DNA from: Paenibacillus durus
GTDB lineage: Bacteria; Bacillota; Bacilli; Paenibacillales; Paenibacillaceae
Direction: 5' to 3'
Length of the DNA stretch: 64,000 nucleotides
NCBI RefSeq assembly: GCF_000756615.1
Contig: NZ_CP009288.1
Span: 5,270,001-5,334,000 of the forward strand
Made by a program: the position numbers and the translations under genes. The notes below the pieces were generated by a model. The model saw nothing but the letters and a program-made list of their open reading frames with translations. It was not told the origin of the DNA and did no database searches. Numbering within the stretch: position 1 is the stretch's first letter; each line of letters opens with the position of its first letter. This document shows, in pieces, positions 26,881 through 36,005 of this stretch.

Positions 26881-27711
26881 TTATTTCGTGCGGCGACGAA
26901 TGATATATTTATCAGAAGCTTTGTTTTTCTTACGCGTTTTGTATCCAAGAGTCGGTTTGCCCCAAGGAGACAATGGCGATTTACGTCCGATCGGAGCGCG
27001 TCCTTCACCACCACCGTGAGGGTGATCATTCGGGTTCATAACAACACCGCGAACTTCAGGACGTTGACCCAGCCAACGGCTACGGCCGGCTTTACCGATC
27101 TTGATCAGTTCGTGGTCTTCATTGCCAACCGAACCGATTGTAGCGCGGCATACGCTCAGAATTCTGCGAACTTCACCGGAAGAGAGACGCACGGAAACGT
27201 ACTTGTCTTCTTTACCGAGCAACTGCGCTTCCGTACCAGCTGCGCGAACCAATTGGCCGCCCTTGCCAGGCTTCAGCTCGATGTTGTGGATAACCGTACC
27301 CACTGGAATGTTAGCCAGGGGAAGAGTGTTGCCGATTTTGATGTCCGCTGCAGGACCGGACTCGATCTTATCCCCAACTTTCAGACCTTTAGGAGCGATG
27401 ATGTAACGTTTCTCTCCGTCAGCGTAGTGAATCAGGGCAATATTGGATGTGCGGTTCGGATCATACTCAATCGTAGCAACGCTGCCTGGTATGCCGTCTT
27501 TCGTCCGCTTAAAGTCGATGATACGGTATTTACGCTTATGTCCGCCGCCGTGGTGACGAACCGTAATTTTACCTTGGTTGTTGCGGCCCGCTTTTTTGCT
27601 CAGCGGCGCCAGCAGCGATTTCTCAGGCTGGTTTGTTGTGATTTCTTCAAACGTAGACACGGACATTCCGCGTCTTGCCGGAGAAGTCGGTTTGTACTTT
27701 TTGATTGGCAC
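26881..27711 (-). CDS. rplB: Ribosomal protein L2
   Basis: A 276-residue protein close to the peptidyl transferase centre. The conserved NPNDHPHGGGEGRAPIGR loop, including the key His, lies near residue 225-242. The N-terminal KKYKPTSPARRGMS and the basic C-terminus are normal. It is 28 bases after rplW. Confidence 0.99.
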   Translation of the reverse strand: MPIKKYKPTSPARRGMSVSTFEEITTNQPEKSLLAPLSKKAGRNNQGKITVRHHGGGHKRKYRIIDFKRTKDGIPGSVATIEYDPNRTSNIALIHYADGEKRYIIAPKGLKVGDKIESGPAADIKIGNTLPLANIPVGTVIHNIELKPGKGGQLVRAAGTEAQLLGKEDKYVSVRLSSGEVRRILSVCRATIGSVGNEDHELIKIGKAGRSRWLGQRPEVRGVVMNPNDHPHGGGEGRAPIGRKSPLSPWGKPTLGYKTRKKNKASDKYIIRRRTK

Positions 27712-27739
27712 TATGTTTCCCTCCTTGCTTTACAGGATA

Positions 27740-28033
27740 TTATTCTACCGCTTCAAAGAACTCAAGCGGCTTGCTGTCCGGGCTGAGCTTCACGATGGCT
27801 TTCTTCCATTCCGGAGTGTAGCCGGAGTAGCGTCCATAACGTTTCAGCTTTCCAGGCACGCGCAGTGTGTTCACAGCAACGACTTTCACTTTAAAGATGG
27901 CCTCTACAGCCTGCTTGATTTCGGTCTTGTTGGCACGAATGTCCACTTCAAAAGCATATTTCAAATCGCTCATGTAGTCGGATGTACGTTCCGTAATCAC
28001 CGGACGTTTGATGATATCGCGAGGATCTTTCAT
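27740..28033 (-). CDS. rplW: Ribosomal protein L23
   Basis: A 97-residue tunnel-exit protein that docks trigger factor and SRP. DPRDIIKRPVITERTSDY and FEVDIRANKTEIKQAVE are characteristic. Its ATG 28033 shares one base with the rplD stop (TAATG). Confidence 0.98.
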   Translation of the reverse strand: MKDPRDIIKRPVITERTSDYMSDLKYAFEVDIRANKTEIKQAVEAIFKVKVVAVNTLRVPGKLKRYGRYSGYTPEWKKAIVKLSPDSKPLEFFEAVE

Positions 28034-28656
28034 TACGCGAACACCTCCTCTACCTTAGAAACTGCATCTTTGGTGATGATCAGTTTGTCGTGCGTCAGCA
28101 CGTCAAGAACATTGATGCCATCAGCCGCTACAAACTTCACCCCAGGGATGTTGCGAGCGGACAGAGCCACATTGTCGTCATAGCTAGGAGCTACGATCAG
28201 TGCTTTTTGAGCTACTTTCAGGTTGTTCAGAATGGCTACGAATTCTTTCGTCTTCGGAGCATTCAGAGTCAGGCTATCCAGCACGATGATGTTGCTCTCG
28301 ATAACCTTCGAGGACAGAGCGGATTTGATCGCCAGACGACGAACCTTTCTAGGCAGTTTCCAGGAATAACTGCGAGGAGTCGGTCCGAAGACAACGCCGC
28401 CGCCTTTCCATTGTGGAGAACGAATCGAACCTTGACGAGCGCGACCTGTGCCTTTTTGTTTCCAAGGCTTGCGTCCGCCGCCACGAACTTCGGAACGTCC
28501 TTTAACTTTGTGTGTACCACGGCGCAGGGAAGCTCTTTGCAGAAGAACCGCTTCATTCAGCACGTGAGTGTTCGGCTCGATACCGAAAATCGCGTCGCTC
28601 AGTTCAACTTCACCAACTTCGTTACCGCTGATATTGAAAAGTGTTACTTTTGGCAT
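28033..28656 (-). CDS. rplD: Ribosomal protein L4
   Basis: A 207-residue protein with an extended loop in the exit tunnel (GRKPWKQKGTGRARQGSIRSP near residues 62-82). In E. coli it represses the S10 operon; B. subtilis L4 is thought not to. It is 25 bases after rplC with AGGAGG before ATG 28656. Confidence 0.98.
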   Translation of the reverse strand: MPKVTLFNISGNEVGEVELSDAIFGIEPNTHVLNEAVLLQRASLRRGTHKVKGRSEVRGGGRKPWKQKGTGRARQGSIRSPQWKGGGVVFGPTPRSYSWKLPRKVRRLAIKSALSSKVIESNIIVLDSLTLNAPKTKEFVAILNNLKVAQKALIVAPSYDDNVALSARNIPGVKFVAADGINVLDVLTHDKLIITKDAVSKVEEVFA

Positions 28657-28681
28657 TTCATGTTCCTCCTTTCTTCAAAAG

Positions 28682-29299
28682 TTATTTTTTAACGGTTTCT
28701 TTAACTTTCACGAAGCTGTTCTTAGGTCCCGGAATGGAGCCTTTTACCAGCAATACATTGCGCTCTACGTCTACTTTGATGATTTCAAGCTTTTGAATCG
28801 TTACCGTATCATGACCCATATGTCCTGGCAGGCGTTTGCCCTTAGGAACGCGGTTAGCTTGGATGGAACCCATCGAACCCGGTCTTCTGTGATAGCGGGA
28901 ACCGTGAGCCATTGGTCCGCGGCTTTGTCCCCAGCGTTTGATAACGCCTTGGAAGCCTTTACCCTTGGAAATTCCGGTTACGTCAACAAATTCGCCTTCT
29001 GCGAAGACATCAGCCTTCAGCTCTTGTCCAACCTCGAGTGCCCCGAGGTCAACACCGCGAATTTCGCGAACGTAGCGCTTAGGTGTTGCATTTGCCTTCT
29101 GGGCGTGACCTTGTTCAGGCTTGTTGGTGTTTTTCTTATCGGAAAAGCCCAACTGCACTGCTTCATACCCGTCGGTATTGAGGTCTTTCTTTTGCAGTAC
29201 CACACAAGGACCCGCTTCGATAACCGTAACCGCGATTACGTTACCTTCAGGAGTAAACACTTGAGTCATACCGAGTTTTTTTCCTAAGATACCTTTCAT
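28682..29299 (-). CDS. rplC: Ribosomal protein L3
   Basis: A 205-residue protein that nucleates 50S assembly. The start MKGILGKKLGMTQVFTPEG and the GKGFQGVIKRWGQSRGPMAHGS segment, with the glutamine region near the peptidyl transferase centre, are typical. It is 39 bases after rpsJ. Confidence 0.98.
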   Translation of the reverse strand: MKGILGKKLGMTQVFTPEGNVIAVTVIEAGPCVVLQKKDLNTDGYEAVQLGFSDKKNTNKPEQGHAQKANATPKRYVREIRGVDLGALEVGQELKADVFAEGEFVDVTGISKGKGFQGVIKRWGQSRGPMAHGSRYHRRPGSMGSIQANRVPKGKRLPGHMGHDTVTIQKLEIIKVDVERNVLLVKGSIPGPKNSFVKVKETVKK

Positions 29300-29338
29300 G
29301 TTGACACCTCTTTTCTTTTCCTGTTTCTAATAGAAGAA

Positions 29339-29647
29339 TTACAATTTAATTTCGATATCTACACCGGACGGCAGATCCAAGCGCATCAAGGCATCCACAG
29401 TTTGTGGCGTTGGATTCACAATGTCGATCAGACGCTTGTGAGTACGCATTTCGAACTGTTCACGGGAATCCTTGTACTTGTGCACCGCACGGAGAATAGT
29501 AATAACTTGCTTCTCAGTTGGCAGCGGAATCGGCCCGGAAACACCTGCACCGGAACGTTTTGCTGTTTCAACGATCTTCTCAGCGGATTGATCAAGAATT
29601 CTGTGGTCGTATGCTTTCAAGCGGATACGAATTTTTTGCTTTGCCAT
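29339..29647 (-). CDS. rpsJ: Ribosomal protein S10
   Basis: A 102-residue protein (also the NusE antitermination factor). KIRIRLKAYDHRILDQSAEKIVE, GPIPLPTEK and RTHKRLIDIVNPTPQTVDAL are standard. It is the first gene of the S10-spc-alpha superoperon and has its own strong promoter and a structured leader upstream. AAGGAGG precedes ATG 29647. Confidence 0.99.
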   Translation of the reverse strand: MAKQKIRIRLKAYDHRILDQSAEKIVETAKRSGAGVSGPIPLPTEKQVITILRAVHKYKDSREQFEMRTHKRLIDIVNPTPQTVDALMRLDLPSGVDIEIKL

Positions 29648-29703
29648 TTTAGTCCCTCCTTCTATCGCCCAATTTATTATCGGACATACTCCGTGAAAAT
29701 TTT

Positions 29704-29743
29704 CTGACCACTGGCTTCATGGCAAAGGAGCCGGGTGTGTCAG
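29704..29743 (-). promoter_or_regulatory. Hairpin in the S10 operon leader
   Basis: Minus-strand CTGACACACCCGGCT pairs with AGCCAGTGGTCAG around TCCTTTGCCATGA, with one bulge. It lies about 35-40 bases after the expected transcription start and before rpsJ; a candidate autoregulation or stability element. Confidence 0.5.
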
Positions 29744-29785
29744 TAACCTCTCACATCATCGCAACGTCGCAGAACAACATTTATT

Positions 29786-29814
29786 ATTATATAGAATCTT
29801 TCTGCCTATTGCAA
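29786..29814 (-). promoter_or_regulatory. S10 superoperon promoter
   Basis: Minus-strand -35 TTGCAA (29809-29814), 17 bases, perfect -10 TATAAT (29786-29791). It lies right after the sensor gene terminator and should drive rpsJ and the downstream genes with a 135-base leader. Confidence 0.85.
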
Positions 29815-29820
29815 GCAAAA

Positions 29821-29850
29821 AATAAAACAACGCATGATTTTATTCATGCG
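29821..29850 (-). terminator. Terminator of the globin-coupled sensor gene
   Basis: Minus-strand CGCATGA, loop ATAAAA, TCATGCG, followed by TTGTTTTATTTTTT. It isolates the sensor gene from the S10 operon. Confidence 0.8.
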
Positions 29851-29873
29851 CCATTTTGTATAGTTTTTTTAGA

Positions 29874-31223
29874 TTATAAATTGGCTGTCGCTGACTTAAA
29901 ATATTCCGCCGATCCGGCTGTTTGCGCAGTTGTCGAGCCGATTCCTTCTATAATATGGATCAGAGTCTGGATCTCTTTTTCAACCGTTACGATCTCCTGG
30001 GTGCTGCTCTGCATCGTGTCCAAGATGTCTGAGAACAGTTGGCTGGTCTCATCCGATTGCTGCTTGCCGCTTTCACTCAGTTCCTGAACTTTTCGGATTT
30101 CTTCCACCACCTGTGTGGTCAGAATACCGGATTTGGCCGTTAATTCTCCGATGTGTACAACCGTGCTCTTGGTATCTTCCGCCAACCGGTTGACCTCTTG
30201 GGCAACTACGCTGAAGCCTCTTCCATGCTCCCCCGCCCTTGCTGCTTCTATTGTTGCGTTAAGCGATAGTATTTTAGTCTGATCCGCAATTTCCTGGACT
30301 GCTCCGACGATCGTCTGAATTTGCTTTGAAAATTGGCTAAGCTCTTTTACCGATTGTTCCATTTCATTCGTTCTTTCAAAAATATGTCCAATCTGTCCGT
30401 TCAGTCTGCTTAGCAGCTCACGTCCGTCTTTTGCTTTCTCTTGAGATTCAAGGGCTGAAAAAGCGGTGCGTTGGAATGAATTATTAACTTCGTTGCTGCT
30501 TGTAACAAGCTGCTCGATCGCTGCATTTGTATCAATACTGAGATCGACCAATTCGCCGCTGAATTCGGCAATTTTCTGCTTCAACTCACTTTTTACCGTT
30601 TCGTATTGCTCTTCTTTTTCTCTGATATTCTCTTTTTCGTAGGCTTCCAGAACGAGCTGCTGTTCCAGATTCAAAAGTTTGGTCAGAGTTTGTACCATTT
30701 TTAACCGCTCCGCGTCATTAAAAGCTTCTTTATAGATAACGCCAATAAATACATTTTGCAGATTTTGAAAAGCGGACAAGTACCATTTCGGCTCCAAACC
30801 GACCTTCTTATGAATATTTGCGATAACCAGCCGTTTCGTTATGTAACGATTGTCTACACTGCCGTCAAAAATTTCAACGATATGTTCTCGCAGAGTTTGC
30901 TTCAACCTATCGATACTGCTGTGCTTAACGATGATCTGTTCCAGCTTACCCACATCAATCACTGAGCTATAAAAATGGTCGGTAATCTCGTCTATATTCC
31001 GTACTATCGCAGGCTTCATTCTGCGCAGCAGCTCCAGGTCATCATCAGCCAAGTCTATCATTCTCATCTGCTCATTCAATTCTTCCTGGCCTTGTATCGA
31101 ATGATGAGATTCTGAACCCGGGGCTCGTTCGCTGGCACGTAGGAAGGAATGAGGTTCATAGGGCGCCACTTTCTTCTTTTGAAAAGATAAACCATGTAAA
31201 AAAGCAAACGGACATTTCCCCAT
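29874..31223 (-). CDS. Globin-coupled methyl-accepting sensor (HemAT-like)
   Basis: A 449-residue soluble transducer. Residues about 50-200 form a sensor globin with proximal His138 in ANIHKKVGLEPKWY. Residues about 215-449 are a methyl-accepting signalling domain with the hairpin tip DQTKILSLNATIEAARAGE (about 314-332) that contacts CheA and CheW. No membrane segment is present. HemAT proteins bind oxygen through heme and steer aerotaxis. ATG 31223 has GGGGGT 6 bases upstream. The gene lies between tuf and rpsJ, with the tuf terminator before it and its own terminator after it, so it is a separate unit inside the ribosomal cluster. The N-terminal 45 residues match nothing I recognise. Confidence 0.92.
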   Translation of the reverse strand: MGKCPFAFLHGLSFQKKKVAPYEPHSFLRASERAPGSESHHSIQGQEELNEQMRMIDLADDDLELLRRMKPAIVRNIDEITDHFYSSVIDVGKLEQIIVKHSSIDRLKQTLREHIVEIFDGSVDNRYITKRLVIANIHKKVGLEPKWYLSAFQNLQNVFIGVIYKEAFNDAERLKMVQTLTKLLNLEQQLVLEAYEKENIREKEEQYETVKSELKQKIAEFSGELVDLSIDTNAAIEQLVTSSNEVNNSFQRTAFSALESQEKAKDGRELLSRLNGQIGHIFERTNEMEQSVKELSQFSKQIQTIVGAVQEIADQTKILSLNATIEAARAGEHGRGFSVVAQEVNRLAEDTKSTVVHIGELTAKSGILTTQVVEEIRKVQELSESGKQQSDETSQLFSDILDTMQSSTQEIVTVEKEIQTLIHIIEGIGSTTAQTAGSAEYFKSATANL

Positions 31224-31423
31224 ACAGATACCCCCATATAATCTAATATTTCTTGATACATATTTCTATTACGGCTTATATTTCTGGCATTATGTCGTTT
31301 TGAGTCGAAATTGGTTGAAATATGGTTGTATTTATATCTTCGGCATTTTATGTAATTTGCTGAATACACGAATTAGATTATTTAAATTTTTTATTCTTAA
31401 TTGATTGTTATCTGGAAAATATA
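31224..31423 (-). other. AT-rich upstream region of the sensor gene
   Basis: This 200-base spacer between the tuf terminator and the sensor gene is strongly AT-rich. I see no clear sigma-A promoter. A sigma-D-like GCCG element occurs, but no TAAA is found at the right distance. No gene is supported. Confidence 0.4.
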
Positions 31424-31460
31424 TAAAAAAACAAGGACCCTTCATTATGAAGAGTCCTTG
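31424..31460 (-). terminator. tuf terminator
   Basis: Minus-strand CAAGGACTCTTCAT pairs with ATGAAGGGTCCTTG, followed by TTTTTTT. It ends the str operon. Confidence 0.92.
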
Positions 31461-31504
31461 CATGTTAGTCCTTATCTTCCTCTTAAAAGAGTAAGAGTCC
31501 GAAC

Positions 31505-32695
31505 TTATTTTTGAATTGTAGCTACAGTACCGGCTCCAACTGTACGGCCGCCTTCACGAATGGAGAACTTCGTTCCTTCTTCGATAGCGATCGGGGCGAT
31601 CAGTTGAACAGTTACTGTAATGTTGTCGCCAGGCATTACCATTTCAGTACCTTCTGGCAGGTTGATGATACCCGTTACGTCAGTTGTACGGAAGTAGAAC
31701 TGAGGACGGTATCCTGTGAAGAAGGGCTTGTGACGGCCACCCTCTTCTTTAGTCAGGACGTAGATTTGAGCAGTGAACTCAGTGTGCGGCTTAACGGAAT
31801 TCGGTTTGGCCAACACTTGTCCGCGCTCGATTTGGTTACGGTCAACACCACGGAGCAGAGCGCCAATGTTGTCGCCGGCTTGAGCGGAGTCAAGAAGTTT
31901 ACGGAACATTTCAACGCCGGTAACGACGGATTTCTTCGTTTCTTCTTGGATACCAACGATTTCAACTTCGTCGCCCACTTTAACTGTTCCGCGGTCTATG
32001 CGGCCAGTTGCCACGGTACCGCGGCCAGTGATGGAGAATACGTCCTCGACAGGCATAAGGAAAGGCTTGTCAGTGTCGCGCTCTGGCAGCGGAATGTAAG
32101 TATCGATCGTTTCGAACATTTCAACGATCTTGGCAGCCCATTCGCCGTCAGGATTTTGCAGAGCTTCACGAGCAGAACCACGAGTGATTGGAGTGTCATC
32201 GCCCGGGAATTCGTATTCGTTCAGCAGGTCGCGAACTTCCATTTCAACCAGTTCCAGAAGCTCTTCGTCTTCAACCATGTCGCATTTGTTCAGGAACACG
32301 ACGATGTAAGGAACGCCTACTTGGCGGGACAGCAGGATGTGCTCGCGAGTTTGCGGCATTGGGCCGTCAGCTGCGGATACAACCAGGATAGCGCCGTCCA
32401 TTTGCGCTGCGCCGGTGATCATGTTTTTAACATAGTCGGCGTGTCCAGGGCAGTCTACGTGTGCGTAGTGACGGTTAGGAGTTTCATATTCAACGTGCGC
32501 TGTGGAGATGGTGATACCACGTTCGCGCTCTTCCGGAGCTTTGTCGATTTGGTCGAATGCTACAGCGGCACCGCCATATTTTTTGGACAATACAGTTGTG
32601 ATTGCAGCAGTCAGAGTCGTTTTACCATGGTCGACGTGACCGATAGTACCGATGTTAACGTGCGGTTTAGTACGTTCAAACTTAGCCTTTGCCAT
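31505..32695 (-). CDS. tuf: Elongation factor Tu
   Basis: A 396-residue GTPase that carries aminoacyl-tRNA to the ribosome. GHVDHGKT (19-26), DCPGHADY (81-88) and NKCD (136-139) form the GTP site. No sign of the Gln or Gly changes linked to elfamycin resistance was looked for in detail. The gene is 107 bases after fusA, a spacer with a 10 bp hairpin, and ends with a strong terminator. AAGGAGG precedes ATG 32695. Confidence 0.99.
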   Translation of the reverse strand: MAKAKFERTKPHVNIGTIGHVDHGKTTLTAAITTVLSKKYGGAAVAFDQIDKAPEERERGITISTAHVEYETPNRHYAHVDCPGHADYVKNMITGAAQMDGAILVVSAADGPMPQTREHILLSRQVGVPYIVVFLNKCDMVEDEELLELVEMEVRDLLNEYEFPGDDTPITRGSAREALQNPDGEWAAKIVEMFETIDTYIPLPERDTDKPFLMPVEDVFSITGRGTVATGRIDRGTVKVGDEVEIVGIQEETKKSVVTGVEMFRKLLDSAQAGDNIGALLRGVDRNQIERGQVLAKPNSVKPHTEFTAQIYVLTKEEGGRHKPFFTGYRPQFYFRTTDVTGIINLPEGTEMVMPGDNITVTVQLIAPIAIEEGTKFSIREGGRTVGAGTVATIQK

Positions 32696-32734
32696 TTGAA
32701 CAGTTCCTCCTTAATATTGGTTCTTATTATTGGA

Positions 32735-32788
32735 GCCGTCCGATCTTTAGCTGACTCTAAGATGACTGAAATGAACCAATCGGACGGC
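32735..32788 (-). other. Hairpin in the fusA-tuf spacer
   Basis: GCCGTCCGAT (32735-32744) and ATCGGACGGC (32779-32788) form a perfect 10 bp stem with a 34-base loop. No T-run follows. It could be an mRNA processing or stability site that separates fusA and tuf expression. Confidence 0.55.
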
Positions 32789-32802
32789 AAGTAAAACATG
32801 GA

Positions 32803-34881
32803 TTACTCTGCGCCTTTATTCTTAGCCACGATCTCGTCCGCAATGGATTTAGGAACTTCTTCGTAGTGGGAGAGTTCCATCGAGAATACGCCGCGGCCTT
32901 GTGTACCGGAACGCAGGGTAGTGGAATAACCGAACATTTCGGAAAGAGGCACTTTCGCACGGATAATTTGGGCTCCAGCGCGGGAATCCATACCTTCGAT
33001 CCGTCCACGGCGGGAGTTCAGCATACCCATAACGTCGCCCATGTATTCCTCAGGCACTGTTACTTCCACTTTCATGATTGGCTCAAGCAGGACAGGCTTA
33101 CACTTGTCTTTAGCTGCTTTAAGCGCCATCGAGCCGGCAATTTTGAACGCCATTTCGTTGGAGTCGACATCATGGTAAGAACCGTCAACGATGGTTGCTT
33201 TGACATCAACGAGCGGGAAGCCGGCGATAACGCCGTTCTTCATTTGCTCTTCAATACCTGCAAGCGCAGGGGCGATGTATTCTCTCGGTACGGAACCGCC
33301 GACAACCTTACTTTCAAACTGGCTGCCAGTACCTGCCTCGAGAGGCTCGAATTCAACCCATACGTGACCGTATTGACCACGACCACCGGACTGACGAACG
33401 AACTTGCCTTCGACGCGAGCAGGAGCTCTGAACGTTTCGCGGTAAGCAACCTGCGGTTTACCAACATTGGTTTCCACTTTGAATTCACGACGCATACGGT
33501 CGATAATGATATCCAAGTGAAGCTCGCCCATACCGGCAAGAATCGTTTGTCCCGTTTCTTCGTCGGTGTGCGCGCGCAGTGTCGGGTCTTCTTCAGTCAG
33601 CTTGCCGAGAGCAACGCCCATTTTGTCTTGGTCAGCCTTCGTCTTAGGTTCAACTGCGATCTCGATAACCGGATCCGGGAAGTTCATCGATTCGAGAATA
33701 ACCGGATTCTTCTCATCACACAGTGTATCACCTGTGCCGGTGTCTTTCAAACCTACAGCTGCAGCGATGTCGCCGGAATATACAATAGAAATTTCCTGAC
33801 GGCTGTTCGCGTGCATTTGCAGGATACGTCCGATACGCTCACGTTTGCCTTTAGTGGCATTCAGAACATAAGAACCGGATTCCAGAATACCGGAATATAC
33901 ACGGAAGAACGTCAGCTTACCAACATAAGGGTCGGTCATGATTTTAAATGCCAGCGCGGAGAACGGCTCTTCGTCCGAAGAGTGACGCTCGGCTTCCGTA
34001 CCATCTTCAAGATGACCCTTGATCGATGGAACATCAATCGGAGCCGGCAGGAAGTCGATAACAGCGTCCAGCATCAGCTGAACCCCTTTATTACGGTAAG
34101 AAGATCCGCAGATTACCGGGAAAATCTTAACTTCCACTACGCCTTTGCGCAGTGCAGCCTTGATTTCATCAATGGTAATCTCTTCGCCTTCCAGGTACTT
34201 CATGGTCAGATCTTCGTCGAGTTCCGCAACTTTCTCAATGAGCTCGTTACGCAACTCTTCGACTTGATCCAGAAATTCGGACGGGATATCCGTCACTTCA
34301 ATATCACGGCCAAGATCGTCTTTGTACATATGGGCTTTTTGCTCGATCAGGTCGATGATGCCGATAAAGTCATTCTCGGCACCGATCGGCAGCTGAATGG
34401 CAACCGCATTTGCTTGCAGACGCTCGCGCATATCCTTAACTACGTTAAGGTAATCCGCACCGATGATATCCATTTTGTTAACATAGGCGATCCGGGGAAC
34501 GCCATAGCGGTCAGCCTGTCTCCAAACGGTTTCAGACTGAGGCTCAACGCCCTCTTTCGCACTGAAAACGCCTACTGCCCCGTCCAATACACGGAGGGAA
34601 CGTTCAACTTCTACGGTGAAGTCAACGTGTCCCGGGGTATCGATGATGTTGACCCGGTGACCTTTCCACGCAGCAGTGGTAGCGGCGGAAGTAATCGTAA
34701 TTCCGCGCTCCTGCTCTTGCTCCATCCAGTCCATCGTTGCCGCACCTTCGTGAACTTCACCGATTTTGTGCGTACGGCCTGTATAGAAAAGAATCCGTTC
34801 TGTGGTGGTTGTCTTACCAGCGTCGATGTGCGCCATGATCCCGATATTACGTGTATTTTTCAAGGAGAACTCTCTTGCCAT
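32803..34881 (-). CDS. fusA: Elongation factor G
   Basis: A 692-residue translocation GTPase. AHIDAGKTTTTERIL (17-31), DTPGHVDF and NKMD are visible in the G domain, with domains II-V following; the domain IV stretch near 500-515 contains RQSGGRGQYGHV. Length is the Bacillus norm. It lies 47 bases after rpsG. Confidence 0.99.
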   Translation of the reverse strand: MAREFSLKNTRNIGIMAHIDAGKTTTTERILFYTGRTHKIGEVHEGAATMDWMEQEQERGITITSAATTAAWKGHRVNIIDTPGHVDFTVEVERSLRVLDGAVGVFSAKEGVEPQSETVWRQADRYGVPRIAYVNKMDIIGADYLNVVKDMRERLQANAVAIQLPIGAENDFIGIIDLIEQKAHMYKDDLGRDIEVTDIPSEFLDQVEELRNELIEKVAELDEDLTMKYLEGEEITIDEIKAALRKGVVEVKIFPVICGSSYRNKGVQLMLDAVIDFLPAPIDVPSIKGHLEDGTEAERHSSDEEPFSALAFKIMTDPYVGKLTFFRVYSGILESGSYVLNATKGKRERIGRILQMHANSRQEISIVYSGDIAAAVGLKDTGTGDTLCDEKNPVILESMNFPDPVIEIAVEPKTKADQDKMGVALGKLTEEDPTLRAHTDEETGQTILAGMGELHLDIIIDRMRREFKVETNVGKPQVAYRETFRAPARVEGKFVRQSGGRGQYGHVWVEFEPLEAGTGSQFESKVVGGSVPREYIAPALAGIEEQMKNGVIAGFPLVDVKATIVDGSYHDVDSNEMAFKIAGSMALKAAKDKCKPVLLEPIMKVEVTVPEEYMGDVMGMLNSRRGRIEGMDSRAGAQIIRAKVPLSEMFGYSTTLRSGTQGRGVFSMELSHYEEVPKSIADEIVAKNKGAE

Positions 34882-34928
34882 GAATGGGGTCTCCCTTCAA
34901 AATTGAAGTTATTTGATTGACCTTGATC

Positions 34929-35399
34929 CTACCAGCGGTAGTGAGCGAATGCTTTGTTCGCTTCAGCCATTTTGTGCGTGTCTTCACGTTTCTTGACGGA
35001 AGCGCCTGTGTTATTGGAAGCATCGATAATCTCAGCCGCCAAACGCTCTTCCATCGTCTTCTCACCGCGGTTGCGGGAGTAGTTCACGAGCCAACGTAAT
35101 CCCAGGGAAGTACGTCTCTCCGGTTTAACTTCGATCGGCACTTGATAGTTCGCGCCGCCTACACGGCGGGCTTTAACTTCAAGAACCGGCATGATGTTCT
35201 TGATGGCTGCTTCAAATACTTCCATTGGGTCTTTCCCCGTACGTTCTTCAATCAACTTGAACGCGTTGTACAGAATACTTTGAGCGACACCTCTTTTACC
35301 ATCCAGCATTACACGGTTAATCAGACGAGTAACCAGTTTGCTGTTATACACCGGATCCGGCAGTACGTCTCTTTTGGAAACTGGACCTTTGCGTGGCAT
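34929..35399 (-). CDS. rpsG: Ribosomal protein S7
   Basis: A 156-residue protein that starts assembly of the 30S head. MPRKGPVSKRDVLPDPVYNS, VGGANYQVPIEV and the C-terminal MAEANKAFAHYRW are standard. It follows rpsL by 42 bases. Confidence 0.98.
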   Translation of the reverse strand: MPRKGPVSKRDVLPDPVYNSKLVTRLINRVMLDGKRGVAQSILYNAFKLIEERTGKDPMEVFEAAIKNIMPVLEVKARRVGGANYQVPIEVKPERRTSLGLRWLVNYSRNRGEKTMEERLAAEIIDASNNTGASVKKREDTHKMAEANKAFAHYRW

Positions 35400-35441
35400 G
35401 GATATCCCCCTTTCATTAGATTGTTCTTATTCGTTCATTTA

Positions 35442-35861
35442 TTATTTCTTAGCTTTCGGACGTTTCGCGCCGTATTTGGAGCGAGATTGCATCCGGTTGT
35501 TCACGCCTGCTGTATCCAGCGCGCCGCGAACGATATGGTAACGAACACCCGGAAGGTCTTTAACCCGGCCTCCGCGAATCAGCACCACGCTGTGCTCTTG
35601 CAGGTTATGTCCGATACCCGGAATATAAGCTGTCACCTCTACGCGGTTCGTCAAACGAACACGGGCATATTTACGAAGTGCAGAGTTCGGTTTCTTCGGA
35701 GTCATAGTACCTACGCGAGTGCACACACCGCGTTTTTGCGGAGCGCTCAAATCCGTAGCCTCACGCTTCAGGGCATTAAAACCTTTTTGCAGTGCAGGCG
35801 ATTTCGATTTTTCGATCTTGGCTTGACGGCCTTTACGAACCAATTGATTGATAGTTGGCAT
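35442..35861 (-). CDS. rpsL: Ribosomal protein S12
   Basis: A 139-residue decoding-centre protein. TPKKPNSALRK carries the Lys that is altered in streptomycin-resistant mutants of other bacteria; here it is wild type, as is RVKDLPGVRY. ATG 35861 has AAGGGGGTGG upstream. It follows the L7Ae-like gene by 144 bases, a spacer with a 14 bp hairpin. Confidence 0.98.
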   Translation of the reverse strand: MPTINQLVRKGRQAKIEKSKSPALQKGFNALKREATDLSAPQKRGVCTRVGTMTPKKPNSALRKYARVRLTNRVEVTAYIPGIGHNLQEHSVVLIRGGRVKDLPGVRYHIVRGALDTAGVNNRMQSRSKYGAKRPKAKK

Positions 35862-35891
35862 TGTTGTGCCACCCCCTTCCTCTAATAATGA

Positions 35892-35943
35892 TCTCTTATA
35901 AACCGTCTTGCTAAGCCCACAGACCCAGGCGGTTCATAAAAGA
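35892..35943 (-). promoter_or_regulatory. Hairpin in the rpsL leader region
   Basis: Minus-strand TCTTTTATGAACCG pairs with CGGTTTATAAGAGA (14 positions, some G-T pairs) around a 24-base loop, about 30 bases before rpsL. It may be a ribosomal-protein autoregulatory element; not checked against any RNA family. Confidence 0.5.
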
Positions 35944-36005
35944 ACAAATGAAAAGTCTTTGCCACCGGAGTTACTCTCACGACACAAAAACAGTTCTTCA
36001 CGCTA

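Noticed and set aside
31224..31423. Sigma-D promoter for the chemotaxis-type sensor
   Set aside because: GCCG elements are present but none has TAAA about 15 bases upstream.
31511..32794. 427-residue open frame antisense to tuf
   Set aside because: Shadow of the strongly biased tuf gene; no motif.
32866..34920. 684-residue open frame antisense to fusA
   Set aside because: It mirrors the fusA gene; long antisense frames are common opposite highly biased codons. It has no ribosome binding site or recognisable product.
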